Origin: Candidatus Palibaumannia cicadellinicola
GTDB taxonomy: Bacteria; Pseudomonadota; Gammaproteobacteria; Enterobacterales; Enterobacteriaceae
Assembly (NCBI RefSeq): GCF_002855795.1
Contig: NZ_NJPO01000105.1
Location: forward strand, 1-8,372
Length of the DNA stretch: 8,372 nt
Reading direction: 5' to 3'
In this document: positions 1-6,308 of the stretch, piece after piece
How the letters are laid out: each line of letters begins with the position of its first letter
How positions within the stretch are numbered: position 1 is the first letter of the stretch
The notes under the pieces: generated by a model
Seen by the model: the letters and a program-made list of their open reading frames with translations, nothing else
The model's database searches: none
Told to the model about the DNA's origin: nothing
Position numbers and translations under genes: made by a program

Positions 1-88
1 CATAAAAACTATTATTTCACATTAAACAGCTGCTTACCAGTTAACTTTAACTCAGAACAAATACTATGTAATTAGCTGTATTGTACGG

Positions 89-117
89 TTGGTGATATTA
101 GTAAAATCATTGATAAT
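89..117 (+). promoter_or_regulatory. Possible sigma-70 promoter before yibN
   Basis: TTGGTG (89-94) is separated by 17 nt from GATAAT (112-117). The -10 matches the consensus at five of six bases and the -35 at three. Transcription would start near 124, leaving a very short leader before the ATG at 142, which weakens the case. This is a pattern match only. Confidence 0.25.
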
Positions 118-123
118 TTGTCA

Positions 124-129
124 CAGGAG
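124..129 (+). promoter_or_regulatory. Shine-Dalgarno site setting the yibN start
   Basis: CAGGAG lies 12 nt upstream of the ATG at 142. It favours that start over the in-frame TTG at 118, which lies upstream of the site and has no comparable purine run in front of it. Confidence 0.6.
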
Positions 130-141
130 TTTTTTCACGCT

Positions 142-573
142 ATGCAAGAAATTATGCAATTTGTGGGTAACCATCCTATGCTAAGTCTGGCATGGTTAGT
201 CTTACTAAGTACCGTCATATTTGTCTCTTTTCAGAGCTGGTGTTCCAAAATAGGAGAAATCACCAGCGGCGAAGCTATCAGCTTGATCAATAAAGAAGAT
301 GCTGTGATTATTGATCTGCGCAGCAGGGATGATTACTGTCAGGGACATATTACTAACAGCATAAATTTAGCAGATACAGGTATCCAAAACGGCAACCTAG
401 GATCTCTCGAAAAAGCTAAGAACAGACCAGTCGTAGTGATCGGTAATAGCGGCATGACTTCCCGTCATTCTGCAAATAATCTGTATAAAGCCGGCTTTGA
501 ACGAGTTTATGTGCTGAAAGAAGGCATTACCGGCTGGCGTGCAGACCATTTACCGCTCATACGGGGCAAATAA
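142..573 (+). CDS. yibN: YibN, membrane-anchored rhodanese-like protein
   Basis: The 143-residue product matches enteric YibN in length and along its whole sequence. An N-terminal hydrophobic segment (about residues 13-31) would anchor it in the inner membrane. A rhodanese-like domain follows (about 40-138), with the DLRSRDDY...GHI...SIN signature around residues 58-75. The loop that carries the catalytic Cys in true sulfurtransferases reads IGNSGMTS here, with Gly101 at the Cys position. As I recall it, E. coli YibN also lacks that Cys, so sulfur transfer is doubtful; I also recall a reported association with the YidC insertase. The start at 142 is chosen because CAGGAG lies at 124-129 and the protein then begins MQEIMQFVG like E. 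coli; an in-frame TTG at 118 lies upstream of that site. It is the first gene of a co-oriented run with grxC, gpsA and cysE. Identity is confident, exact role is not. Confidence 0.92.
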   Translation: MQEIMQFVGNHPMLSLAWLVLLSTVIFVSFQSWCSKIGEITSGEAISLINKEDAVIIDLRSRDDYCQGHITNSINLADTGIQNGNLGSLEKAKNRPVVVIGNSGMTSRHSANNLYKAGFERVYVLKEGITGWRADHLPLIRGK

Positions 574-578
574 CTTTT

Positions 579-593
579 TCTTACTTAGTAAGA
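579..593 (+). repeat. Perfect short inverted repeat between yibN and grxC
   Basis: TCTTACT and AGTAAGA form 7-base arms around one central base. As RNA it would fold as a 6-bp stem with a TTA loop. It is AT-rich and has no T-run after it on either strand, so it is not a convincing intrinsic terminator. It could be a weak processing hairpin or chance. Confidence 0.4.
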
Positions 594-620
594 GTCAGTT
601 CAGGTTTAAGGGGGAATAGC

Positions 621-860
621 ATGGCTAAAATTGAAATTTATACCAAATTAACCTGTCCTTATTGCCATCGTGCTAAGGCATTATTAACCGATAAGCACTT
701 ACCTTTTCAGGAGATAACTATCGATGGGAACGTTAACATGCGAGAAGAAATGATTAATCGTAGCGGCCGTGCTACCGTGCCGCAGATATTTATCGATAAC
801 GAGTACGTTGGGGGCTGCGATGATCTGTACAGACTTGATGCATGTGGTGGATTAGATTAA
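621..860 (+). CDS. grxC: Glutaredoxin 3
   Basis: A 79-residue glutaredoxin that uses glutathione to reduce disulfides and mixed disulfides in the cytoplasm. The dithiol active site CPYC is at residues 12-15. The cis-proline loop TVPQIFI and the glutathione-binding GGCDDL stretch follow, and the order and spacing match E. coli GrxC. E. coli GrxC has 83 residues and ends GGLDPLLK; this one stops after GGLD, with three consecutive in-frame stops (TAA TGA TAA), so the last four residues are missing. The core fold should be unaffected. The start is supported by AAGGGGGAA (608-616) just upstream of the ATG. In enterics secB lies between grxC and gpsA, but here only 73 bp separate them. Confidence 0.95.
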   Translation: MAKIEIYTKLTCPYCHRAKALLTDKHLPFQEITIDGNVNMREEMINRSGRATVPQIFIDNEYVGGCDDLYRLDACGGLD

Positions 861-933
861 TGATAAAAAAATTGTGTTTTCAAGCGGTTCTACTACGAAA
901 CTAGTCTAGTCCATTGACGCGAGGCTCCTAGTT

Positions 934-1953
934 ATGTCAGCAGCTGCCTCTATTATTGTGATCGGGGCTGGCTCTTACGGCACCGCTCTAGCCATTACCC
1001 TGGCTCGCAACGGTCATAAGGTGGTATTATGGGGTCATGATCCAGACCATATCCACGCGCTGAAAGTAGCGCGTTGTAATCATACTTTTTTGCCGGATGT
1101 ACTCTTCCCCCCTACGTTATATTTAGAAACATCTTTACCAGTTGCGCTGGCGGCAAGCAGTAATGTGCTTATTGTGGTGCCCAGCCATGTATTTGGTAGC
1201 GTACTGAAGCAAATGAAACCGCATTTGCGTCACGATGCACGTATTGTCTGGGCTACTAAGGGATTGGAAATGAAAACCGGACGCCTGCTGCAAGATGTAG
1301 CACGGGATATACTGGGCGGACATATTCCACTTGCAGTAATATCTGGACCTACCTTTGCCCGTGAAGTTGCGGCCGGATTGCCTACTGCTATCACGCTAGC
1401 CGCCACCGATGTTACCTTTCGCACAGACTTGCAACAGTTACTACATTGCGGTACCAATTTTCGGGTTTACAGCAATATCGATTTAATCGGCGTTCAGTTA
1501 GGCGGCGCGGTTAAGAACGTCATCGCGATCGGAGCTGGTATCTCTGACGGTATCGGCTTTGGCGCTAATGCGCGCACAGCGCTAATAACCCGTGGTTTGG
1601 CGGAAATGTCACGTCTGGGTGCGGCAATGGGTGCGGCACTAAGCACCTTTATGGGTATGGCTGGACTAGGAGACTTGGTATTAACCTGTACCGACAATCA
1701 ATCGCGTAACCGCCGTTTCGGCCTGCTACTAGGGAAGGGGGCTGGTGTTAATACTGCACAGGAGAGTATTGGTTTGGTAGTAGAAGGTTATGGTAATACG
1801 AAAGAAGTGCTGGAGTTGGCTGGTCGCTATGGGGTGGAGATGCCCATTACTGAACAAATATATCAAGTATTATATCAGAATAAAAATGCTCACGAGGCTG
1901 CATTAACTTTGCTTGGACGCGACCAGAAAGATGAGAAAATAGGCAGTTTATGA
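934..1953 (+). CDS. gpsA: NAD(P)H-dependent glycerol-3-phosphate dehydrogenase
   Basis: The 339-residue cytoplasmic enzyme reduces dihydroxyacetone phosphate to sn-glycerol-3-phosphate, the backbone precursor of phospholipids. The length equals that of E. coli GpsA. The Rossmann dinucleotide motif GAGSYG is at residues 11-16, and WATKGLE and SGPTFA follow in family order. The [13 protein letters not shown] stretch carries the conserved active-site Lys (Lys194), and the C-terminal domain contains GMAGLGDL and [17 protein letters not shown] (921-924) lies nine bases upstream of the ATG. The gene is in the usual enteric position before cysE, but secB upstream is gone. It draws its substrate from the triose pool that TpiA balances. 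No missing key residue is visible. Confidence 0.97.
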   Translation: MSAAASIIVIGAGSYGTALAITLARNGHKVVLWGHDPDHIHALKVARCNHTFLPDVLFPPTLYLETSLPVALAASSNVLIVVPSHVFGSVLKQMKPHLRHDARIVWATKGLEMKTGRLLQDVARDILGGHIPLAVISGPTFAREVAAGLPTAITLAATDVTFRTDLQQLLHCGTNFRVYSNIDLIGVQLGGAVKNVIAIGAGISDGIGFGANARTALITRGLAEMSRLGAAMGAALSTFMGMAGLGDLVLTCTDNQSRNRRFGLLLGKGAGVNTAQESIGLVVEGYGNTKEVLELAGRYGVEMPITEQIYQVLYQNKNAHEAALTLLGRDQKDEKIGSL

Positions 1954-1966
1954 TGTCATCTACATC

Positions 1967-2010
1967 TACGATATGACAATACAAGTAATACGATATGACA
2001 ATACAAGTAA
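1967..2010 (+). repeat. Perfect 22-bp tandem duplication between gpsA and cysE
   Basis: Bases 1967-1988 are repeated exactly and immediately at 1989-2010. Each unit begins TACGATATGACA and ends ATACAAGTAA. The duplication fills most of the gpsA-cysE gap and ends just before the cysE ribosome-binding site (AAGG at 2011-2014). The exact identity suggests a recent slippage or duplication event. I recognise no known operator in the unit. Confidence 0.9.
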
Positions 2011-2022
2011 AAGGTAGACTAT

Positions 2023-2838
2023 ATGTCCATTGAACAGTTGGAACTAGTATGGAATAGCATTAAAGCTGAGGCACGATTGCTAGCTGATTGTGAACCCATG
2101 CTGGCTAGTTTTTTTCATGCGACGCTACTCAAACACGAGAATCTAGGCAGCGCGCTAAGCTATATGTTAGCTAATAAGCTGGCTAACCCTATTATGCCGG
2201 CCATTGCTATCCGAGAAGTGGTAGAGGATGCCTATAGAACTGATCCAGGAATGATATTTGCTGCCGCGCGCGATATCCATGCGGTACGATTACGTGACCC
2301 AGCGGTAGATAAATATTCTACTCCACTACTATATCTTAAGGGAGTCCATGCGCTGCAGGCTTATCGCATCGGTCACTGGCTGTGGTATCAAAATCGCCAG
2401 GCACTAGCAATTTATTTCCAGAACGAGATTTCTGTATCCTTCGGCGTAGATATCCACCCAGCTGCTCGTATTGGCTGTGGCATTATGCTTGACCACGCAA
2501 CAAGCATAGTTATCGGTGAAACGGCCGTAGTAGAAAATGATGTTTCGATACTGCAGTCAGTAACGTTAGGTGGTACTGGCAAAACTAGTGGTGATCGTCA
2601 TCCCAAAATTCGTGAAGGGGTTATGATTGGAGCAGGCGCGACCATCCTAGGCAATATTGAAGTAGGAAAGGGTGCTAAAATTGGTGCTGGTTCGGTCGTT
2701 CTGCGTTCTGTACCACCCCACACCACAGCAGCGGGGGTCCCCGCTAGGATAGTGGGTAAACCAGATAGTGATCGTCCATCAGAAGAAATGGATCAGTTTT
2801 TTAGTAGTCCTGGTTTTCAATTCGGTGATGGTATCTAA
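2023..2838 (+). CDS. cysE: Serine O-acetyltransferase
   Basis: Transfers acetyl from acetyl-CoA to L-serine, giving O-acetylserine, the carbon acceptor for sulfide in cysteine synthesis. The 271-residue product compares with 273 in E. coli. It has the alpha-helical N-terminal domain (DPAVDKYSTPLLYLKG near residues 92-107) followed by the left-handed parallel beta-helix of hexapeptide repeats (about 140-245). Catalytic-site residues Asp143 and Asp157-His158 (VDIHPAA and LDHATS) are present. The C-terminus ends in GDGI, the tail whose terminal Ile docks into the CysK active site, so the cysteine synthase complex interface looks kept. The Met linked to cysteine feedback (E. coli M256) aligns with a Met here, while the tail after it is two residues shorter. 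The ribosome-binding site AAGG is at 2011-2014. It fits functionally with sbp downstream. Confidence 0.97.
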   Translation: MSIEQLELVWNSIKAEARLLADCEPMLASFFHATLLKHENLGSALSYMLANKLANPIMPAIAIREVVEDAYRTDPGMIFAAARDIHAVRLRDPAVDKYSTPLLYLKGVHALQAYRIGHWLWYQNRQALAIYFQNEISVSFGVDIHPAARIGCGIMLDHATSIVIGETAVVENDVSILQSVTLGGTGKTSGDRHPKIREGVMIGAGATILGNIEVGKGAKIGAGSVVLRSVPPHTTAAGVPARIVGKPDSDRPSEEMDQFFSSPGFQFGDGI

Positions 2839-2891
2839 CTGCAAAAAACCATAATGTCATTTATTTTCTTTCTTGAATAACATTTGAGAAT

Positions 2892-2907
2892 GGCGGTTAT
2901 AACCCCC
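2892..2907 (+). repeat. Imperfect palindrome in the cysE-pfkA gap
   Basis: The core GGTTATAACC (2895-2904) is a perfect 10-bp palindrome. Skipping one mismatched pair, the flanking GG and CC extend it to 16 bp. It lies about 50 bp upstream of the pfkA ATG, where an operator or a weak hairpin is possible. It does not resemble the Cra operator as I remember it. Confidence 0.4.
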
Positions 2908-2912
2908 GCATT

Positions 2913-2928
2913 GTATCCTAGTATCCTA
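2913..2928 (+). repeat. 8-bp tandem repeat upstream of pfkA
   Basis: GTATCCTA occurs twice in direct succession (2913-2920 and 2921-2928) in the short gap between cysE and pfkA. Like the 22-bp repeat before cysE, it looks like a small slippage duplication in non-coding DNA. Confidence 0.7.
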
Positions 2929-2957
2929 CACATAGTTTTTTCAGTGCAGAGGTAGTC

Positions 2958-3920
2958 ATGATTAAGAAAATCGGTGTACTAACAGGTGGCGGTGATTCCC
3001 CAGGAATGAATGCTGCTATTCGGGGCGTCGTTAGGGCCGGACTTTCGGAAGGCTTAGAGATTTACGGTATCTATGATGGCTATCTAGGCTTATGTCAAGA
3101 TCGCATGAAGAAGCTAGATCGCTATAGTGTATCAAATATCATTAACCGTGGCGGTACTTTTCTGGGGTCTGTGCGTTTTCCTGAGTTTCATGAAGAAGCG
3201 ATACGGGCTATCGCTCTTAATAATATGAGCAAATATGGTTTAGGTGCCCTAGTGGTTATCGGCGGTAATGGTTCTTATATGGGCGCCAAATGCTTGACTG
3301 AAATGGGCTTCCCCTGCATTGGCTTGCCTGGTACCATTGATAATGATGTAGCCGGAACCGATTATACCATCGGTTACTGTACCGCTTTAGAAACCGTAGT
3401 AGAAGCTATTGACCGTTTACGTGATACGTCAACATCTCATCAACGTATTTCTATCGTAGAAGTTATGGGACGTTATTGTGGTGATCTCACCATGGCAGCA
3501 GCTATTGCCGGGGGTTGCGAATTTATTATTTTACCAGAAGTAGAATTTAAACCAGAAGATTTAGTCTTCGAAATTAAGGCTAGCATCGCCAAAGGTAAAA
3601 AGCATGCTATTGTCGCAATTACAGAGTATATTTGTAATGTTTCAGAACTGGCGCTGTACATAGAAAAAGAGACAGGGCGCGAAACCCGCGCAACGGTTTT
3701 AGGCCATATCCAGCGTGGTGGTAACCCAGTTGCCTATGATCGTATTCTGGCGTCAAGGATGGGAGCCTACTCTATTGAACTACTGCTACAGGGGTATAGC
3801 GGCCGTTGCGTAGGCATACAAAATGAGTTACTCGTGCATCACGATATCACAGACGCCATGGAAAATATGAAACGTCCTTTCCGCAGTGATGTTCTCGAAA
3901 TGGCGCGCAAACTGTTCTAA
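2958..3920 (+). CDS. pfkA: ATP-dependent 6-phosphofructokinase, Asn at Mg2+-ligand site
   Basis: Phosphorylates fructose-6-phosphate to fructose-1,6-bisphosphate, the committed glycolytic step. At 320 residues it equals E. coli PfkA. Visible motifs are the nucleotide loop [10 protein letters not shown] (residues 9-18), the substrate motif PGTIDND with catalytic Asp128 (D127 in Met-less literature numbering), MGRYCGDL, and the family signature [14 protein letters not shown]. Effector-site arginines near positions 22 and 26 are kept. The exception is residue 104 (literature D103): the usual GGDGS reads GGNGS (codon AAT, 3267-3269), replacing the Asp that coordinates MgATP. Activity may be reduced or altered. 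GAGG (2949-2952) lies five bases before the ATG. sbp follows, as in enterics; the cysE neighbour upstream marks deletion of intervening genes. Confidence 0.96.
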   Translation: MIKKIGVLTGGGDSPGMNAAIRGVVRAGLSEGLEIYGIYDGYLGLCQDRMKKLDRYSVSNIINRGGTFLGSVRFPEFHEEAIRAIALNNMSKYGLGALVVIGGNGSYMGAKCLTEMGFPCIGLPGTIDNDVAGTDYTIGYCTALETVVEAIDRLRDTSTSHQRISIVEVMGRYCGDLTMAAAIAGGCEFIILPEVEFKPEDLVFEIKASIAKGKKHAIVAITEYICNVSELALYIEKETGRETRATVLGHIQRGGNPVAYDRILASRMGAYSIELLLQGYSGRCVGIQNELLVHHDITDAMENMKRPFRSDVLEMARKLF

Positions 3921-3925
3921 TTCAC

Positions 3926-3953
3926 TTGCTTACCTGCCTGTGTTTTATATTAT
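3926..3953 (+). promoter_or_regulatory. Possible sigma-70 promoter before sbp
   Basis: TTGCTT (3926-3931) and TATTAT (3948-3953) are 16 nt apart in the AT-rich gap after pfkA. The -10 matches five of six bases and the -35 only three. In enterics sbp is activated by CysB, whose sites are too degenerate to call here by eye. Confidence 0.22.
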
Positions 3954-4017
3954 ATGATTGGTTAAATAACACCTTTTGTCCTCATATCTTTATATATTTT
4001 CTGATAGGGAGTAGATA

Positions 4018-5016
4018 ATGTTAAAATGGCAGTTTGGATTAATATCGATATTGCTGTCAGCCAGTATACTGGCCAAAGAAATAAATTTGCTAAATATCTC
4101 TTATGATCCAACACGTGAGTTTTTCCAAGAGTATAATAAAGCATTTACCCAATATTGGCAGCATAAAACTGGTGATCACGTCACAGTGCATCAGTCTCAC
4201 GGAGGTTCTGGTAAACAAGCAACATCGGTAATAAACGGTATTGAAGCTGATGTAGTTTCCCTGGCGCTCGCCTCAGATGTAGACGCTATCGCAGAGCACA
4301 CGCTTATTAATAATAATTGGATTACTCGTCTGCCAGACAACTCAGCACCATATACGTCAACTATTGTGTTCTTAGTGCGTCAAGGTAATCCCAAAAATAT
4401 TCATGACTGGCCAGATTTGATCCAACCAGGTGTATCTGTTATCACGCCAAATCCTAAAACCTCTGGCGGGGCCCGCTGGAATTATTTAGCCGCTTGGGGT
4501 TATGCCTTGTATCACAATCATCACGATCCTGTGAAAGCGCAACAATTCGTTAAGGCACTATACCAAAATGTGGACGTATTAGATTCAGGCGCTCGCGGTG
4601 CGACTAATACATTTGTAGAACGCGGACAGGGTGATGTACTCATCGCTTGGGAAAATGAGGCATTACTGGCAATCAATAAGCTCAATAGTAAGAGTAAGCT
4701 TAAGCTGGAAATTGTGACCCCTAGCGAGTCCATCCTCGCAGAGCCCACAGTAGCTGTGGTGGATAGAATTGTTGATAAAAAGTGCACTCGTGAGGTTGCA
4801 AATGCTTACTTGAAGTATCTTTATTCTCCTGAAGGCCAGCGCATCGCAGCGAAAAATTACTATCGGCCGCGCGACGCCAGCGTTGCGAAAGAATTCACCA
4901 AGCAATTCCCCAAGCTAAAACTATTTACCTTAGATGATACCTTCAGTAACTGGCAGAAAGCTAAGCAAGAGCATTTCTCTAACGGTAGTAGCTTCGATCA
5001 AATCTATCAGCGTTAA
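4018..5016 (+). CDS. sbp: Periplasmic sulfate-binding protein
   Basis: Substrate-binding protein of the sulfate/thiosulfate ABC importer, which partners the CysU/CysW/CysA core in enterics (not encoded here). The 332-residue precursor compares with 329 in E. coli. A Sec signal peptide is clear: a short charged start, a hydrophobic core at residues 5-18, and an AxA-like end (SILA) with cleavage predicted between Ala19 and Lys20, so the mature protein begins KEINLLN. Diagnostic stretches include [58 protein letters not shown] and YLYSPEGQ. The sulfate-binding segments look intact. AGGGAG (4006-4011) precedes the ATG. Together with cysE it argues that the cell makes cysteine from inorganic sulfate. 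cdh, which follows sbp in E. coli, is absent; tpiA converges 17 bp away with no visible terminator between them. Confidence 0.97.
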   Translation: MLKWQFGLISILLSASILAKEINLLNISYDPTREFFQEYNKAFTQYWQHKTGDHVTVHQSHGGSGKQATSVINGIEADVVSLALASDVDAIAEHTLINNNWITRLPDNSAPYTSTIVFLVRQGNPKNIHDWPDLIQPGVSVITPNPKTSGGARWNYLAAWGYALYHNHHDPVKAQQFVKALYQNVDVLDSGARGATNTFVERGQGDVLIAWENEALLAINKLNSKSKLKLEIVTPSESILAEPTVAVVDRIVDKKCTREVANAYLKYLYSPEGQRIAAKNYYRPRDASVAKEFTKQFPKLKLFTLDDTFSNWQKAKQEHFSNGSSFDQIYQR

Positions 5017-5033
5017 CATAACCTGTTTATCAG

Positions 5034-5813
5034 CTAACTACTAGCATCAGGCTTTTTTGCTTGCGCCGCGGCCTTGACTATAGCAGCGAATACATCCGCT
5101 TTCAGCGAAGCGCCACCTACTAATGCGCCATCAATATCCGGCTGAGTAAACAGTTCAGCGGCATTGCCGGCGTTTACTGACCCTCCGTACTGAATAATAA
5201 CCTGTTCTGCTACAGCATCATCATGAAGAACAAGATAGTCTCTGATAAATTTATGTACTCTCTGGGCCTGGAACGGATTAGCAGATTTGCCGGTTGAGAT
5301 AGCCCAAAGAGGTTCATAGGCTATAATAGCATTTTCAAAAGCTTTCGCGCCCATTCTATTTAGTACGACGTCAAGCTGGCTGGCGCAAACTGCTTCAGTC
5401 TGGTATGCTTCATTCTCCGCTTTGCTTTCTCCGATGCATAAAACCGGAATTAGTCCTTCATTTTTTATGATCGCAAATTTCTCTGCTATATATTCATTAC
5501 TTTCTTTATGATAGGAACGGCGTTCAAAATGGCCAATTATAATATATTTTGCACCAATATCTTTCAGCATATTGGCGGAAATTTCACCGGTAAACGCACC
5601 AGAAACATGGGTATCAACATTCTGCGCGCACAGCGCAATGCTGCTGCCGGTCAGATGATATTTAGCCCTATCTAGATATATCATCGGCGGAGCTATAGCA
5701 ACGTCGCAACCTATAACACTACTTAATTCATTACGTAGTGCGGTTATGAAATTACTGACCATATGTTTGTTACCGTGGAGTTTCCAGTTACCAATAATTA
5801 ACGGATGTCGCAT
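5034..5813 (-). CDS. tpiA: Triosephosphate isomerase with altered active-site loops
   Basis: Interconverts dihydroxyacetone phosphate and glyceraldehyde-3-phosphate. The 259-residue TIM barrel (255 in E. coli) aligns without gaps past the active site. GNWK with Lys11, catalytic His95 and catalytic base Glu167 (AYEP) are present, as are YGGSVN and the phosphate-binding GALVGGAS. Two near-invariant positions are changed: Ser96 beside His95 is Phe (GHFERR, codon TTT at 5528-5526), and Gly173 of the mobile phosphate-gripping loop 6 is Ser (AISTGK, codon TCA at 5297-5295). Asn13 is also His. The frame is open and the rest is well conserved, so the gene is probably still expressed, but catalytic efficiency is open to question. 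A strong GGAGG (5825-5821) sits seven bases before the ATG. The C-terminus has a few extra residues (KPDASS). Confidence 0.95.
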   Translation of the reverse strand: MRHPLIIGNWKLHGNKHMVSNFITALRNELSSVIGCDVAIAPPMIYLDRAKYHLTGSSIALCAQNVDTHVSGAFTGEISANMLKDIGAKYIIIGHFERRSYHKESNEYIAEKFAIIKNEGLIPVLCIGESKAENEAYQTEAVCASQLDVVLNRMGAKAFENAIIAYEPLWAISTGKSANPFQAQRVHKFIRDYLVLHDDAVAEQVIIQYGGSVNAGNAAELFTQPDIDGALVGGASLKADVFAAIVKAAAQAKKPDASS

Positions 5814-5894
5814 TTTATTTCCTCCATTAGGGGAACAACGAGATTAAAAACATTATTATCATGAAGCAATATTTTTACCTATCGGCCGAAAGTA

Positions 5895-5923
5895 TTTATA
5901 ATTAATTAATGAAGACAAACCAA
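5895..5923 (-). promoter_or_regulatory. Possible sigma-70 promoter before tpiA
   Basis: On the minus strand TTGGTT (5923-5918) is followed after 17 nt by TATAAA (5900-5895), about 80 bases before the tpiA ATG. The -10 is good and the -35 is poor. The surrounding AT-richness makes chance matches common. Confidence 0.3.
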
Positions 5924-6045
5924 ACAATGTGTCTAGACATGGACAGAAAAGCTACTTCAAATCACTAGAACAATACGTATGTATAAAGCAAGGCATAAAA
6001 GGCGGCGATTTAAGGGATTTTAAAGGTAATGGTAGGGGTAAATAA

Positions 6046-6271
6046 ATGGCATTTGAAGTATTTGATAAGCTAGAAGCAAAAGTTCAGCAAGCCATTGACA
6101 CTATTACGCTTCTGCAGATCTAAAGAAAAAACAATCGCTTAAATCATGCAACAGACACAGAACAGTAGTAAGTCGCTCGTCAGTGAAAGTGAAAATGAGA
6201 TGGTGAAACCAGAACCAAATATTTTACAAGAACGTCTGTGCCGTTTGTTCAGTAAGATGGATGATGTATAA
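6046..6271 (+). pseudogene. zapB: zapB remnant, frameshifted cell-division coiled-coil gene
   Basis: ZapB is a small coiled-coil protein that supports FtsZ-ring assembly through ZapA. From ATG 6046 (preceded by AGGGG, 6034-6038) the frame reads MAFEVFDKLEAKVQQAIDT then ITLLQI, then stops at 6121-6123. This matches the first ~25 residues of E. coli ZapB (SLEVFEKLEAKVQQAIDT then ITLLQ). The C-terminal part lies in another frame ending at TAA 6269-6271: NILQERLCRLFSKMDDV aligns with NGWQERLQALLGRMEEV. Around 6122-6137 the bases still resemble the KEKNN coding region, but with a shortened A-run and another frame change. The span is about 14 bp shorter than an intact gene. At least two indels are therefore needed, and one translation cannot yield the protein. 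The position near hslU on the opposite strand matches enteric order with rraA and menA deleted. Confidence 0.82.
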
Positions 6272-6308
6272 TAATTAATGATACTTTTACCAGAATATCA
6301 ATTAAAGG

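Noticed and set aside
118..141. TTG at 118 as the yibN start, adding eight residues
   Set aside because: The Shine-Dalgarno CAGGAG lies downstream of that TTG, and starting at ATG 142 reproduces the E. coli YibN N-terminus and length.
861..933. Possible secB remnant
   Set aside because: I could not match any recognisable SecB segment in any frame of this 73-bp gap.
1135..1697. Minus-strand open frames inside gpsA
   Set aside because: They lie opposite a full-length conserved gene, resemble no known protein and lack ribosome-binding sites.
5017..5033. Intrinsic terminator between convergent sbp and tpiA
   Set aside because: The gap is only 17 bp and contains no GC-rich stem with a T-run.
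5814..6045. Coding remnant of glpF or another gene between tpiA and zapB
   Set aside because: Only very short frames (under 25 codons) are present and none resembles a protein I know. The tpiA leader and AT-rich spacer are all I can support.
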